A stretch of 64,000 nt of DNA, from the NCBI GenBank assembly GCA_013912105.1, contig JACERY010000001.1, forward strand, positions 1 to 64,000. The letters run 5' to 3'. The position numbers and the translations under genes are program-made. The notes under the pieces are model-generated. The model was not told the origin of the DNA. It worked only from the letters and a program-made list of their open reading frames with translations, and did no database searches. Origin of the DNA: Acidimicrobiales bacterium. GTDB taxonomy: Bacteria; Actinomycetota; Acidimicrobiia; Acidimicrobiales; UBA8592. Positions 29,580 through 38,592 of the stretch are shown piece after piece (the stretch's first letter is position 1; each line of letters opens with the position of its first letter).

Positions 29580-31106
29580 ATGAACTTAATGATGTTGCTT
29601 GAAATGGCGTCAAGTGCCTTCGGAGATCGCGTTGCTATTGGCAGCCATGATGGGTCTGGGATTACCTATCAGGATCTCTATAACAGATCTGGCAGGGCAA
29701 GTGAATTACTAAGCCAGCACGGTAGCGAACACGTTTCTCTTCTAGATGAATCCAGTCTTGCTCTACCCATCGCATTATTCGGATCTTCATGGGCAGGCCT
29801 ACCATTTGTGCCTTTAAACTACCGTTTGGCATCAGAGGACGTCGTATCTCTTGTAGAGCGAATCAGCCCTACCTTTACAATAGGTGATGGGGAAGGTGCT
29901 GACCTTGTAATTGGAAGTGCCAATATCAACGGCGTTCACTTGACAAACCGTAGTCAATTCCTTAAAGAAACCTCGGAAGGCAACGTCCCGGACCCTGCAT
30001 GGGATATGGACCCAGATGATATCGCCGTACTCTTATTTACTTCGGGTACAACAGGAGCCCCCAAAGCTGCCGTACTAAGACAATCTCATCTTGTTTCTTA
30101 CATCCTCGGATCTGTTGAGTTCATGGGAGCTGCAGAAAACGAGGCGACCCTTGTATCAGTTCCTCCGTATCATGTAGCAGGTATCGCAGCTATGTGTAGT
30201 TCAATCTATGCTGGAAGACGTATTGTTCAATTACCTTCCTTTGATGCCAATGAGTGGGTAACTACTGTCATAAAAGAAGAAATCACCCATGCAATGGTCG
30301 TGCCAACAATGCTGGTCCGAGTCGTAGAAGAATTAGAGAGAAACCCGTCGCTAGAGCTTCCTACTTTAAAGGCCCTCTCCTATGGTGGCGGCAAAATGCC
30401 AAAACCAGTCATAGAGAAAGCCCTTGAACTGTTGCCAAATACAAACTTTGTCAATGCATATGGCCTCACCGAAACTAGTTCAACTATCTCTGTTCTAGGA
30501 CCCGATGATCACCGAGCCGCCTTCGAAAGTTCAGACCCTAAAGTAAAAGCAAGGCTTGCCTCTGCCGGGAAACCCTTACCCACCCTTGAAGTCTCAATTC
30601 GAGATGATAATGGGAACGAAGTAGCTTCAGGAATCAGTGGAGAAATTTGGGTAAGAGGTGAGCAAGTTTCTGGAGAATATCTTGGACACGGCAATAGGTT
30701 AACTGACGAAGGGTGGTTCCCGACCAATGATGGTGGTTCACTTGATTCTGACGGCTACTTATTTGTTGAAGGAAGGATTGACGACATAATTATCAGAGGT
30801 GGTGAAAATATTTCACCTGGAGAAATTGAAGATGTCCTCCTACAACATCATAATATCCGCGATGCTGCAGCAATCGGAATGCCGGATACTGAATGGGGAG
30901 AGATTATCGTTGCCCTGATTGTCCTTTCAGATAATCACTCTTTTGAAGAAACGGAGATATTAAACTTCACTAAAGAGCACCTTCGCTCATCTCGAACACC
31001 TGATAAAATATTTGTGTTGGATGAACTCCCATACAATGAAACCGGCAAGTTGCTCAGACGAGTTTTGAAAGAACAACTCTCTAAACAAATAAGTCCAAAG
31101 GATTAA
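29580..31106 (+). CDS. Acyl-CoA synthetase / AMP-dependent ligase
   Basis: LLFTSGTTGAPKAAVLRQSHL, NAYGLTETSS, GWFPTNDGGSLDSDGYLFVEGRIDDIIIRGGENISPGEIE. Confidence 0.94.
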   Translation: MNLMMLLEMASSAFGDRVAIGSHDGSGITYQDLYNRSGRASELLSQHGSEHVSLLDESSLALPIALFGSSWAGLPFVPLNYRLASEDVVSLVERISPTFTIGDGEGADLVIGSANINGVHLTNRSQFLKETSEGNVPDPAWDMDPDDIAVLLFTSGTTGAPKAAVLRQSHLVSYILGSVEFMGAAENEATLVSVPPYHVAGIAAMCSSIYAGRRIVQLPSFDANEWVTTVIKEEITHAMVVPTMLVRVVEELERNPSLELPTLKALSYGGGKMPKPVIEKALELLPNTNFVNAYGLTETSSTISVLGPDDHRAAFESSDPKVKARLASAGKPLPTLEVSIRDDNGNEVASGISGEIWVRGEQVSGEYLGHGNRLTDEGWFPTNDGGSLDSDGYLFVEGRIDDIIIRGGENISPGEIEDVLLQHHNIRDAAAIGMPDTEWGEIIVALIVLSDNHSFEETEILNFTKEHLRSSRTPDKIFVLDELPYNETGKLLRRVLKEQLSKQISPKD

Positions 31107-32174
31107 ATGGTGAGTGACGTCCTTGTCCTCACATTCTTAAAAGCTTTTGATTACGTATCTAACCGATTTGTTTCCGACGATATTTTCGAACGAAATCAAA
31201 AAGCATTATTTATTGATCTTGAATCAGTTAATTTTAATGACCACTTAGATGAATTAAGAGAATTCTCTAGGTTGGTATCTCGACTAAATCTTGTCATCGT
31301 CGGCCTTCTTGAAAGACCTTCTCCTCCAACGGTATCTAGTAGCTTATTCTCTGGCTTTGATTTAGTGATAACCTGCTCTCAAGATCATCGCATAGCCGTC
31401 ACCGTTAATGACCTTGATAACGCCATACGAGACCTTTCTTCTGAGGTTGAGAAAAACCCGTATGCTGCAATTATTTTGGCCCAATTGCTTAGACAAGAAG
31501 CTTTTAATGACGTGAGTAAGGGGCTTATCCTTGAATCGCTAACTTACGCTATGTTGCAAAGCGGCGATGAATTCAAATCTTGGTTAAGTGAAAGAGGTGA
31601 ATTATCGCAACCTCCTGATGAGGTTCCTGTCGTTGAGTCACACCGTATTGGGAATACATTAAGTATTTTTTTGAATCGGCCCAATAGGGCTAACGCCTTT
31701 TCCTCGACCATGAGAGATGCTCTATATGAAACTTTGCAAACAGCAATTTCTGATAAGACTATCGAATCTATTTCTTTACGCGGAAACGGGTCATCCTTTT
31801 GTTCTGGCGGCGAACTAGCTGAATTTGGATCAGTTTCATCTCCACCCGACGGGCATTTAGTTCGTCTTGCACGAAGTCCGAGTATGTCTGTTCATCAACT
31901 ATGTACGAGAATGACTGCCTACCTTCATGGAACGTGCGCAGGTGCCGGAATTGAGATTCCGGCATTCGCATCCAAAGTCATAGTTGATGAAACTGTAAGT
32001 ATTTTTCTACCTGAAGTTTCAATGGGTTTGATACCTGGAGCAGGAGGAACAGTAAGTATCCCGAGGAGAATCGGTCGACACAAAACTTTGTACCTTGCGC
32101 TTTCCGGGAAAAGCATTGGCCCTGAAATTGCATTTCAATGGGGACTAGTTGACGATGTTATTAGCCCTGAATAG
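31107..32174 (+). CDS. Enoyl-CoA hydratase/isomerase family protein with about 180-aa N-terminal extension
   Basis: C-terminal crotonase fold: FLNRPNRANAFS, GNGSSFCSGGELAEFG, LPEVSMGLIPGAGGTVSIPRRIGRHKTLYLALSG. Confidence 0.85.
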   Translation: MVSDVLVLTFLKAFDYVSNRFVSDDIFERNQKALFIDLESVNFNDHLDELREFSRLVSRLNLVIVGLLERPSPPTVSSSLFSGFDLVITCSQDHRIAVTVNDLDNAIRDLSSEVEKNPYAAIILAQLLRQEAFNDVSKGLILESLTYAMLQSGDEFKSWLSERGELSQPPDEVPVVESHRIGNTLSIFLNRPNRANAFSSTMRDALYETLQTAISDKTIESISLRGNGSSFCSGGELAEFGSVSSPPDGHLVRLARSPSMSVHQLCTRMTAYLHGTCAGAGIEIPAFASKVIVDETVSIFLPEVSMGLIPGAGGTVSIPRRIGRHKTLYLALSGKSIGPEIAFQWGLVDDVISPE

Positions 32175-32185
32175 TTGAACCTAAG

Positions 32186-33355
32186 CTAATTAAGCATTTC
32201 GATGATTGTGACATTAGCTTGCCCGCCACCTTCACACATCGTTTGTAGACCAAAACGCCCGCCTGAACGCTCTAACTCGTTAAGCAAAGTAGTCATCAAT
32301 CTACCTCCAGTGCAACCAAGTGGATGCCCAAGGGCTATTGCCCCCCCATTAACGTTTACCTTTTCATGAGGTATGCCGTGTTCTCTCATCCACACAAGAG
32401 GAACAGGTGCAAATGCTTCGTTACATTCAAACAAATCTATATCATCAACGGACATTCCAGTTTTTGAAAAGGCATATTCTGTCGCAGGTATCGGACCTGT
32501 CAACATATAAATTGGGTCGTCACCGCGCACACTCATGTGGTGGATTCTAGCTCTTGGTTTTAGCCCATGTTCTTTGACTGCTTCTTCACCTGCAATTAAC
32601 AGGGCGACGGCACCATCTGAAATTTGACTCGCAACTGCAGCAGTAATTACGCCACCTTCTTCTAGAGTTGACAACTGAGCCATTTTCTCAAGCGTCGTCC
32701 CTCTTCGGACTCCTTCATCTTGAGTTATCTCCCCATAAGGAAGTATTTCTTTATCAAAACGACCTTCATCTTGAGCCTTAGCTGCGCGTTCATGAGACTC
32801 TAAGGCAAATTCCTCCAACTGTTGCCTACTTAAATTCCATTTCTTTGCGATCAATTCAGCGCCACGAAATTGTGACACTTCCTGCGTACCATAACGCTCG
32901 ATCCAACCCTTTGAGGTCGTGTATGGATCTTCTATTTCAGGGTGTCCTATAGCTTCATGGCCCATAACATCCATTGCTGAACCTATTGGTATAAGACTCA
33001 TATTCTGGATTCCGCCGGCTACAACCATGTCTTGAACTCCAGACATTACCCCCATCGCAGCGAAACTTACTGCCTGTTGACCTGACCCACATTGACGGTC
33101 AACTGTAACTCCAGGAATAGACTCTGGCATTCCCGCAGCAAGCCACGCAGTTCTAGCAATATCCCCAGCTTGGGGACCCATATTATCCAAGCATCCCATA
33201 ATCACATCGTCAACAGCTGATGGGTCTATCCCAGTTCTTTCAACAAGGCCTTGTATAACGTGAGCGCCTAAATCTGCTGGATGCTCTTCAGAAAGACCTC
33301 CACCTCTTCGCCCTACTGGTGTTCTCACAGCATCAACAATGTATGCCTCGCCCAT
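32186..33355 (-). CDS. Acetyl-CoA acetyltransferase / thiolase
   Basis: [48 protein letters not shown]. Confidence 0.94.
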   Translation of the reverse strand: MGEAYIVDAVRTPVGRRGGGLSEEHPADLGAHVIQGLVERTGIDPSAVDDVIMGCLDNMGPQAGDIARTAWLAAGMPESIPGVTVDRQCGSGQQAVSFAAMGVMSGVQDMVVAGGIQNMSLIPIGSAMDVMGHEAIGHPEIEDPYTTSKGWIERYGTQEVSQFRGAELIAKKWNLSRQQLEEFALESHERAAKAQDEGRFDKEILPYGEITQDEGVRRGTTLEKMAQLSTLEEGGVITAAVASQISDGAVALLIAGEEAVKEHGLKPRARIHHMSVRGDDPIYMLTGPIPATEYAFSKTGMSVDDIDLFECNEAFAPVPLVWMREHGIPHEKVNVNGGAIALGHPLGCTGGRLMTTLLNELERSGGRFGLQTMCEGGGQANVTIIEMLN

Positions 33356-33447
33356 TTGATTTCCTTTCAGTTCTTCAATCCTTCTTGGGCATTTACTTTA
33401 GCGTCACAGGTGGATCTATTCACACTAGGGAATATTTTCTTGCAGAA

Positions 33448-34659
33448 TCAATCAGTAGATTTTGGTTCTTTTGCTAACCCGAGAACTCGCTCTCCAATGA
33501 TATTTCGCTGGATCTCATTGCTGCCTCCATAAATTGTATGGGCACGACTATATAGAAACGTTCTTTGTTCCTTATCAAGGGAATAGTCCACTCCACCGTC
33601 GCCGACGTAACCATTCATTGCAATCATGGATGATGTGCCTTTCACTAGCATCCACAACTCTCCAAGTTCTCTATGCCAAGTTGCCCAGTAAAGCTTTCCG
33701 ATACTTTGCTCAGCTCCTGGAACGCCATCGGCAGCTAGTGCAGTAAGCATACGCAGTTGGTTATATCTAAGGACCTCCAAGCCTATGTATGACTCTGTTA
33801 TCTTCTGCCGCACTATCGGGTCGTCCCATTTACCATTAGCTTTAGCGGCATCAATTAATTCATCTAATTCCTGGCGAAAGCTAATCTGCTGGCCAAGAGT
33901 TGATGCGCCCCGCTCAAAAGAAAGTGTTCCCATAGCTACTTTCCACCCATTACCTTCTCCGCCAACTACAAGGTCACTACTAGTTTTTGCGTCATCAAAA
34001 AATGTTTCGTTAAATTCAGCGCCGCCAGTTATCTGGATAATCGGTCGGATACTAACACCATCTTGTTTCATTGGAACCAACAAGTACGATAAGCCCCGAT
34101 GTTTTTCTGATCCCTTTTCGGTTCTCGCTACAACAAAAATCCAGTCCGAGTATTGAGCTAATGATGTCCAGACCTTTTGCCCATTAATCACCCAATTATT
34201 ATCAATTAATTCAGCTCGTGTATTGACATTTGAGAGGTCCGAACCAGCATCTGGCTCACTGTACCCTTGGCACCAGAGTTCCTTACCCTCAAGAATATTT
34301 GGTATGAAACGGTCTTGCTGTTTCTCGGATCCGAAAGCCATTAGCGTAGGCCCTAAAAGAGTTACTCCCATATTCGGAATTCGGCCTGGAGCTCTTGCCT
34401 CAACGTAGGTTTTGTGAAATAAGACCTGTTCCACAAGCGAGCATTCCCGCCCACCTATCGATTTCGGGAAATCAATACCTAGCCACCCTCCTGATGCGAG
34501 TTCCTTTTCCCACGCTATTTGCAATCTGGGGTCAACGTCTTCGTGTCCGGTTAGGCCTTTCCCTCTGAGTGAGACGAATTCTCCTTTTATATGCTCCTCA
34601 AGCCAAGTCCTCACCTCATCGATGAACTCAGTTTCAGATGTTGTATAAGTGAAATCCAT
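33448..34659 (-). CDS. Acyl-CoA dehydrogenase
   Basis: CQGYSEPDAGSDLSNVNTRAE, WVINGQKVWTSLAQYSDW, IYGGSNEIQRNIIGERVLGL. Confidence 0.94.
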   Translation of the reverse strand: MDFTYTTSETEFIDEVRTWLEEHIKGEFVSLRGKGLTGHEDVDPRLQIAWEKELASGGWLGIDFPKSIGGRECSLVEQVLFHKTYVEARAPGRIPNMGVTLLGPTLMAFGSEKQQDRFIPNILEGKELWCQGYSEPDAGSDLSNVNTRAELIDNNWVINGQKVWTSLAQYSDWIFVVARTEKGSEKHRGLSYLLVPMKQDGVSIRPIIQITGGAEFNETFFDDAKTSSDLVVGGEGNGWKVAMGTLSFERGASTLGQQISFRQELDELIDAAKANGKWDDPIVRQKITESYIGLEVLRYNQLRMLTALAADGVPGAEQSIGKLYWATWHRELGELWMLVKGTSSMIAMNGYVGDGGVDYSLDKEQRTFLYSRAHTIYGGSNEIQRNIIGERVLGLAKEPKSTD

Positions 34660-34696
34660 TGTGATAAAAATACCTGACTTTAACCCGTTTAGGGCG

Positions 34697-35683
34697 TTAC
34701 CGAGATTTTCTCCTTTGACGGTTTCGCTTTTCTGCCTGATCTAAAAGTTCATCTTTTAGATGCAGGTATCTTGAAAGTTTCATGCGGTCAACCTGACCCA
34801 CAGCTACCGCACTAAGAACCGCACACTCTGGTTCAGCTGTATGAGTACAGTTTTTGAATCTACATAGTTGAGCTTTGGCTGAAATTTCAATAAAAACTTG
34901 GTCCAGTGCCTCTTCTGCATCCCATAATCCGACACCACGTATTCCTGGCGTATCAATTAAAGTTCCACCTGTCGGAATAATCAATAACTCACGTGCAACA
35001 GTCGTATGCCTTCCTTTTCTATCCCTGACTCTGACTTCAGAAGTTTCCTGTATTTCTTTTCCTATTAGAAGATTGACCAGCGAAGACTTGCCCGTTCCGG
35101 ACTCTCCTAGAAGAACAAGCGTATGGTCTGGTGAAATCAATTCTTGTATTGCATTTACTCCGCGCCCATCAACAGCACTTGTTTCAATTATGCCTATCTT
35201 TGGGAAACCCTCAGCGATACTCTTCCAGTCCTCGGGAATCCCCAAATCTGTTTTCGTTAAGATAAGCACAGCTTCAGCTTGACTGTGTTGAGCAAGTACT
35301 AAAAATCTTTCTATTCTGGCTACATTTATTGGGCGATCAGCAGAGGAGACAATCCCAACAAAATCAATATTGCTTACCATTACCTGCGCCCGTTCTAACT
35401 CGGCTGGGTCACGCCGCACAATGGATGAATAGCGGGGAAGCACTTTCTCTACGAGAAAACCCATATCTGGATCTTCAATGATTTCTACCCAATCACCTGT
35501 CGCTGGAGCTATACCTGCAGAAGTTCGTTGGCTATCAGAAAAAGCGCGTATCTCTCCTTTTTCACTAGTTATATCGACTTCTCCACGGTCTACACGTCGA
35601 ACCCTCCCGAGGAAACCAGAGCTTAAATCAACCTTTTGCTTGTCCAAATAGTTGTTCCATCCGAGATGATGAAGGTCTGTCAT
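34697..35683 (-). CDS. rsgA: Ribosome small subunit-dependent GTPase A
   Basis: Circularly permuted GTPase: TKTDLG, LLGESGTGKSSLVNLLIG, DTPGIRGVGLWD, C-terminal Cys/His Zn site CRFKNCTHTAEPEC. Confidence 0.94.
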   Translation of the reverse strand: MTDLHHLGWNNYLDKQKVDLSSGFLGRVRRVDRGEVDITSEKGEIRAFSDSQRTSAGIAPATGDWVEIIEDPDMGFLVEKVLPRYSSIVRRDPAELERAQVMVSNIDFVGIVSSADRPINVARIERFLVLAQHSQAEAVLILTKTDLGIPEDWKSIAEGFPKIGIIETSAVDGRGVNAIQELISPDHTLVLLGESGTGKSSLVNLLIGKEIQETSEVRVRDRKGRHTTVARELLIIPTGGTLIDTPGIRGVGLWDAEEALDQVFIEISAKAQLCRFKNCTHTAEPECAVLSAVAVGQVDRMKLSRYLHLKDELLDQAEKRNRQRRKSR

Positions 35684-35698
35684 GGTTTCATAATGTCA

Positions 35699-36838
35699 TT
35701 AGTTATCGTGAAGTTCTTCGTTTAAACCTTGCCAACTAGAATTTTCTCCGCGCATAAGAGTCTCAACTGCCCCACTAACTGAGTTGCGGCGAAATAGAAG
35801 ATTGTCGATGCCGGAAAGTAATTTAGCTTTAATTGTCTGTCCATCTGGTGTTTCGACCAGTGTCCCAGCAGTGACATACAAACCAGCTTCTACTACACAG
35901 TTATTTCCTAAAGAAATCCCAATTCCTGCTTCAGCTCCAATTAAACAATTCTCGCCAACAGATATCACCTCTGAGCCACCCCCAGAAAGGGTTCCCATTA
36001 TTGAAGCACCGCCTCCGATATCAGAACCGTTGCCTACAAGAACACCTGCAGAAATTCTTCCTTCTACCATTGACGAACCAAGTGTTCCAGCATTGAAGTT
36101 GCAGAAGCCCTCATGCATAACTGTGGTCCCATCAGCTAAATGAGCGCCCAATCGAACTCTGTTAGCATCTGCAATCCTTACACCCGTAGGCACAACATAA
36201 TCGGTCATACGAGGGAACTTATCTACCCCGTGAATAAAAATATTCATCCCATCTGCTAGTAACTGAATTCGTTTCATTTCAAAATCTTCTGCTTTAAATG
36301 GGCCAAGATTAGTCCAAACACAATTCGTTAATTTCCCGAAAATTCCAGTTAAATCAATTCCATGAGGTTTTACTAGCCGAGTAGATAAGAGATGCAAACG
36401 AAGATAAGTGTCAATTGCATCTACTGGAGCGTCATTGCGATCAGCGATAAAACTGACCACAGCAATTTTTTTACCTCCAGGTGCATTTGGATTAGAAATA
36501 GCTCTTGCTATTGCACTAACTAGATCAGCCGACGTTTCTGGGAAATCCTGATTTTTTTCTACTTCCCGAAGAGTCTCTGCAATTTCTTCTAAATTATTGA
36601 GTTCCATTTCATAAGTTCCTGTCTGCCCATCCCAACCAATATTGGAGGCGAGAAGAGCACAAATAAAAGGTTCTGTTTGGCTCTGAGGGGAAGGAAAAAA
36701 TACATCAAGGATCTCGCCGCTATCACTCTTTGTCGCTAAACCAATTCCAAATGCAAATGGTTGTCTGTAGTTCTTAATGCTTGCTTCAAGCAATTCTTGT
36801 TTCTTTTGAATTTGTTCAAGAGTTTGGATTTCTGTCAT
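35699..36838 (-). CDS. dapD: 2,3,4,5-tetrahydropyridine-2,6-dicarboxylate N-succinyltransferase
   Basis: VVPTGVRIADANRVRLGAHLADGTTVMHEGFCNFNAGTLGSSMVEGRISAGVLVGNGSDIGGGASIMGTLSGG; ATG at 36838 (MTEIQTLE) preferred over the track start at 36931. Confidence 0.9.
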   Translation of the reverse strand: MTEIQTLEQIQKKQELLEASIKNYRQPFAFGIGLATKSDSGEILDVFFPSPQSQTEPFICALLASNIGWDGQTGTYEMELNNLEEIAETLREVEKNQDFPETSADLVSAIARAISNPNAPGGKKIAVVSFIADRNDAPVDAIDTYLRLHLLSTRLVKPHGIDLTGIFGKLTNCVWTNLGPFKAEDFEMKRIQLLADGMNIFIHGVDKFPRMTDYVVPTGVRIADANRVRLGAHLADGTTVMHEGFCNFNAGTLGSSMVEGRISAGVLVGNGSDIGGGASIMGTLSGGGSEVISVGENCLIGAEAGIGISLGNNCVVEAGLYVTAGTLVETPDGQTIKAKLLSGIDNLLFRRNSVSGAVETLMRGENSSWQGLNEELHDN

Positions 36839-36958
36839 AGCACAGACGTTAGCCGCTAAATTCAACATCTTGACCCTTTGGGCTACCGTTATCTGGTGCG
36901 CTCGAAAAGATACAGGCTTAGACAAGGACAATTCGTTAACTCTGCACCACCAGAATTA

Positions 36959-37762
36959 ATGTTTGTTTTGGGAGCTATCTCACAATATTTAGGTGCTGCG
37001 CTTGCCTTTAGCCTTTTTACTGAGTTGGGTGTGAGTATGGTTGCTTTCCTTCGTGTTACCGGAGCAGCGATCATCATAATTACTTTAAAGCGCTCTTGGA
37101 AACGGTCTTTCGTTGAAATAGACATTTATTGGACTGCCGCATTTGGAATCGTCTTGGCAGCTATGAATCTGTGTTTCTATCTTGCTATTGATACGCTGCC
37201 ACTCGGAAATGCTGTTGCGATAGAGTTTCTTGGCCCAATTGCTGTAGCCGCTGCGGGTCAACGTTCTTTGAGAAATATCTTGTCTTTAGCAATAGCTGCT
37301 TTTGGTGTTCTGCTGCTAACAGAAGTCACACCTGATGGGACATTAACTGGTGTTTTATTTGCTTTATTAGCTGGCGCTTTGTGGGCGTTCTATATCATTC
37401 TCGGAAGCAAGGTAGCTGTAAGCGGAGCACATTTAGATGGGCTTGGTATCGGAATGCTAATTGGGGGGCTAGCAATATCTCCGACTGCAGTCGGGTCATT
37501 AGACAACCTTCTGGATTATCCAACTTTGGCATTGCTTGCCCTTCTAACCGGATTTCTAGCTAATGTGATTCCATATGGGATAGACCAGTTAGTTTTTCTA
37601 AGAATCTCCCAATCTAGATTTGCTTTCTTACAATCCTTACTTCCCGCAACAGCTATGTGTATCGGTATGGCTGCTTTGCAACAGCGGCCTTCCTTAGAAG
37701 AATTATTCGGAATTACTTTAATAATTTTTGCTATCGCGTTAAGAACTCGTGAAGAAATTTAA
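36959..37762 (+). CDS. EamA family transporter (RhtA-like)
   Basis: Polytopic ORF with DMT repeats; ATG at 36959 (MFVLGAISQYLGAALAFSLF) avoids overlap with dapD; upstream alternative starts remain possible. Confidence 0.8.
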   Translation: MFVLGAISQYLGAALAFSLFTELGVSMVAFLRVTGAAIIIITLKRSWKRSFVEIDIYWTAAFGIVLAAMNLCFYLAIDTLPLGNAVAIEFLGPIAVAAAGQRSLRNILSLAIAAFGVLLLTEVTPDGTLTGVLFALLAGALWAFYIILGSKVAVSGAHLDGLGIGMLIGGLAISPTAVGSLDNLLDYPTLALLALLTGFLANVIPYGIDQLVFLRISQSRFAFLQSLLPATAMCIGMAALQQRPSLEELFGITLIIFAIALRTREEI

Positions 37763-38592
37763 TTTTCAAGACTGAGAACCCAGCGCGCTTGTTTTGCTAA
37801 CGCTTCATCAATCATTTTCCCATCAAAAACGACAGACGCTGACCCATGTAAGACAGCTTCCTCATAGGTAGCAAGTAATTCTTTCGCTTTTTTAATTTCT
37901 TCACCGGATGGCGAAAAGGAAGTGTTCGCAAGAGCTACCTGCGAGGGATGTATGCATAACTTCCCAGCAAAACCCAATGACCTAGCTTTTCCAGCTTCAT
38001 TTACAAACCTTTCAGTATCAGTAAAATCTGACACTATTTGATCATAAACTGGAACTTCGTTCAATCTTGCGGCTATTCCCATTTGTGTTCTGGCAAAAAG
38101 AACTTCTTCGTTACTAACTGTTCTTATCCCTCCAAGGTCGGCCACGTAGTCTTCCGCACCAAAGTAAGCCCCCATGACTGAACTTGCAGCTAAAATTTCT
38201 GAGGCAGATACCAAACCTTTTACGGTTTCAATACCAACTATTATTTTGTTAGAAAGCGGCGAAGTGGCAAGTAGCGCTTCAGCTTTCTGCAATTCTGGAA
38301 TCTGGCTGATTTTAGGGATTATGACCCCATCTATCTCGAAGTCAGTTACAGATAGGTCAGACTCAAAATATTTTGATGAAACTGGATTAACTCGCGCAAA
38401 AACTAAAAATTGCTCGTTCTTAAATTCAGCTGAGAATTTCTTGAGATTTTCCCGCGCTATATCCTTCTGAGAGTCTGGAACTGCATCTTCTAGATCAATA
38501 ATTGCTGCATCAGGTTGTATTTTGGGAAATTTCTGAAGAAGCTCTCCTTTATTTCCAGGCGCAAATAGCAAACTCCGTATTTGTTGCATCAT
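37759..38592 (-). CDS. HpcH/HpaI-CitE-like CoA ester lyase
   Basis: RSLLFAPGNKGELLQKFPKIQPDAAIIDLEDAVPDSQK, YFGAEDYVADLGG, GFAGKLCIHPSQVALAN. Confidence 0.88.
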   Translation of the reverse strand: MMQQIRSLLFAPGNKGELLQKFPKIQPDAAIIDLEDAVPDSQKDIARENLKKFSAEFKNEQFLVFARVNPVSSKYFESDLSVTDFEIDGVIIPKISQIPELQKAEALLATSPLSNKIIVGIETVKGLVSASEILAASSVMGAYFGAEDYVADLGGIRTVSNEEVLFARTQMGIAARLNEVPVYDQIVSDFTDTERFVNEAGKARSLGFAGKLCIHPSQVALANTSFSPSGEEIKKAKELLATYEEAVLHGSASVVFDGKMIDEALAKQARWVLSLEN

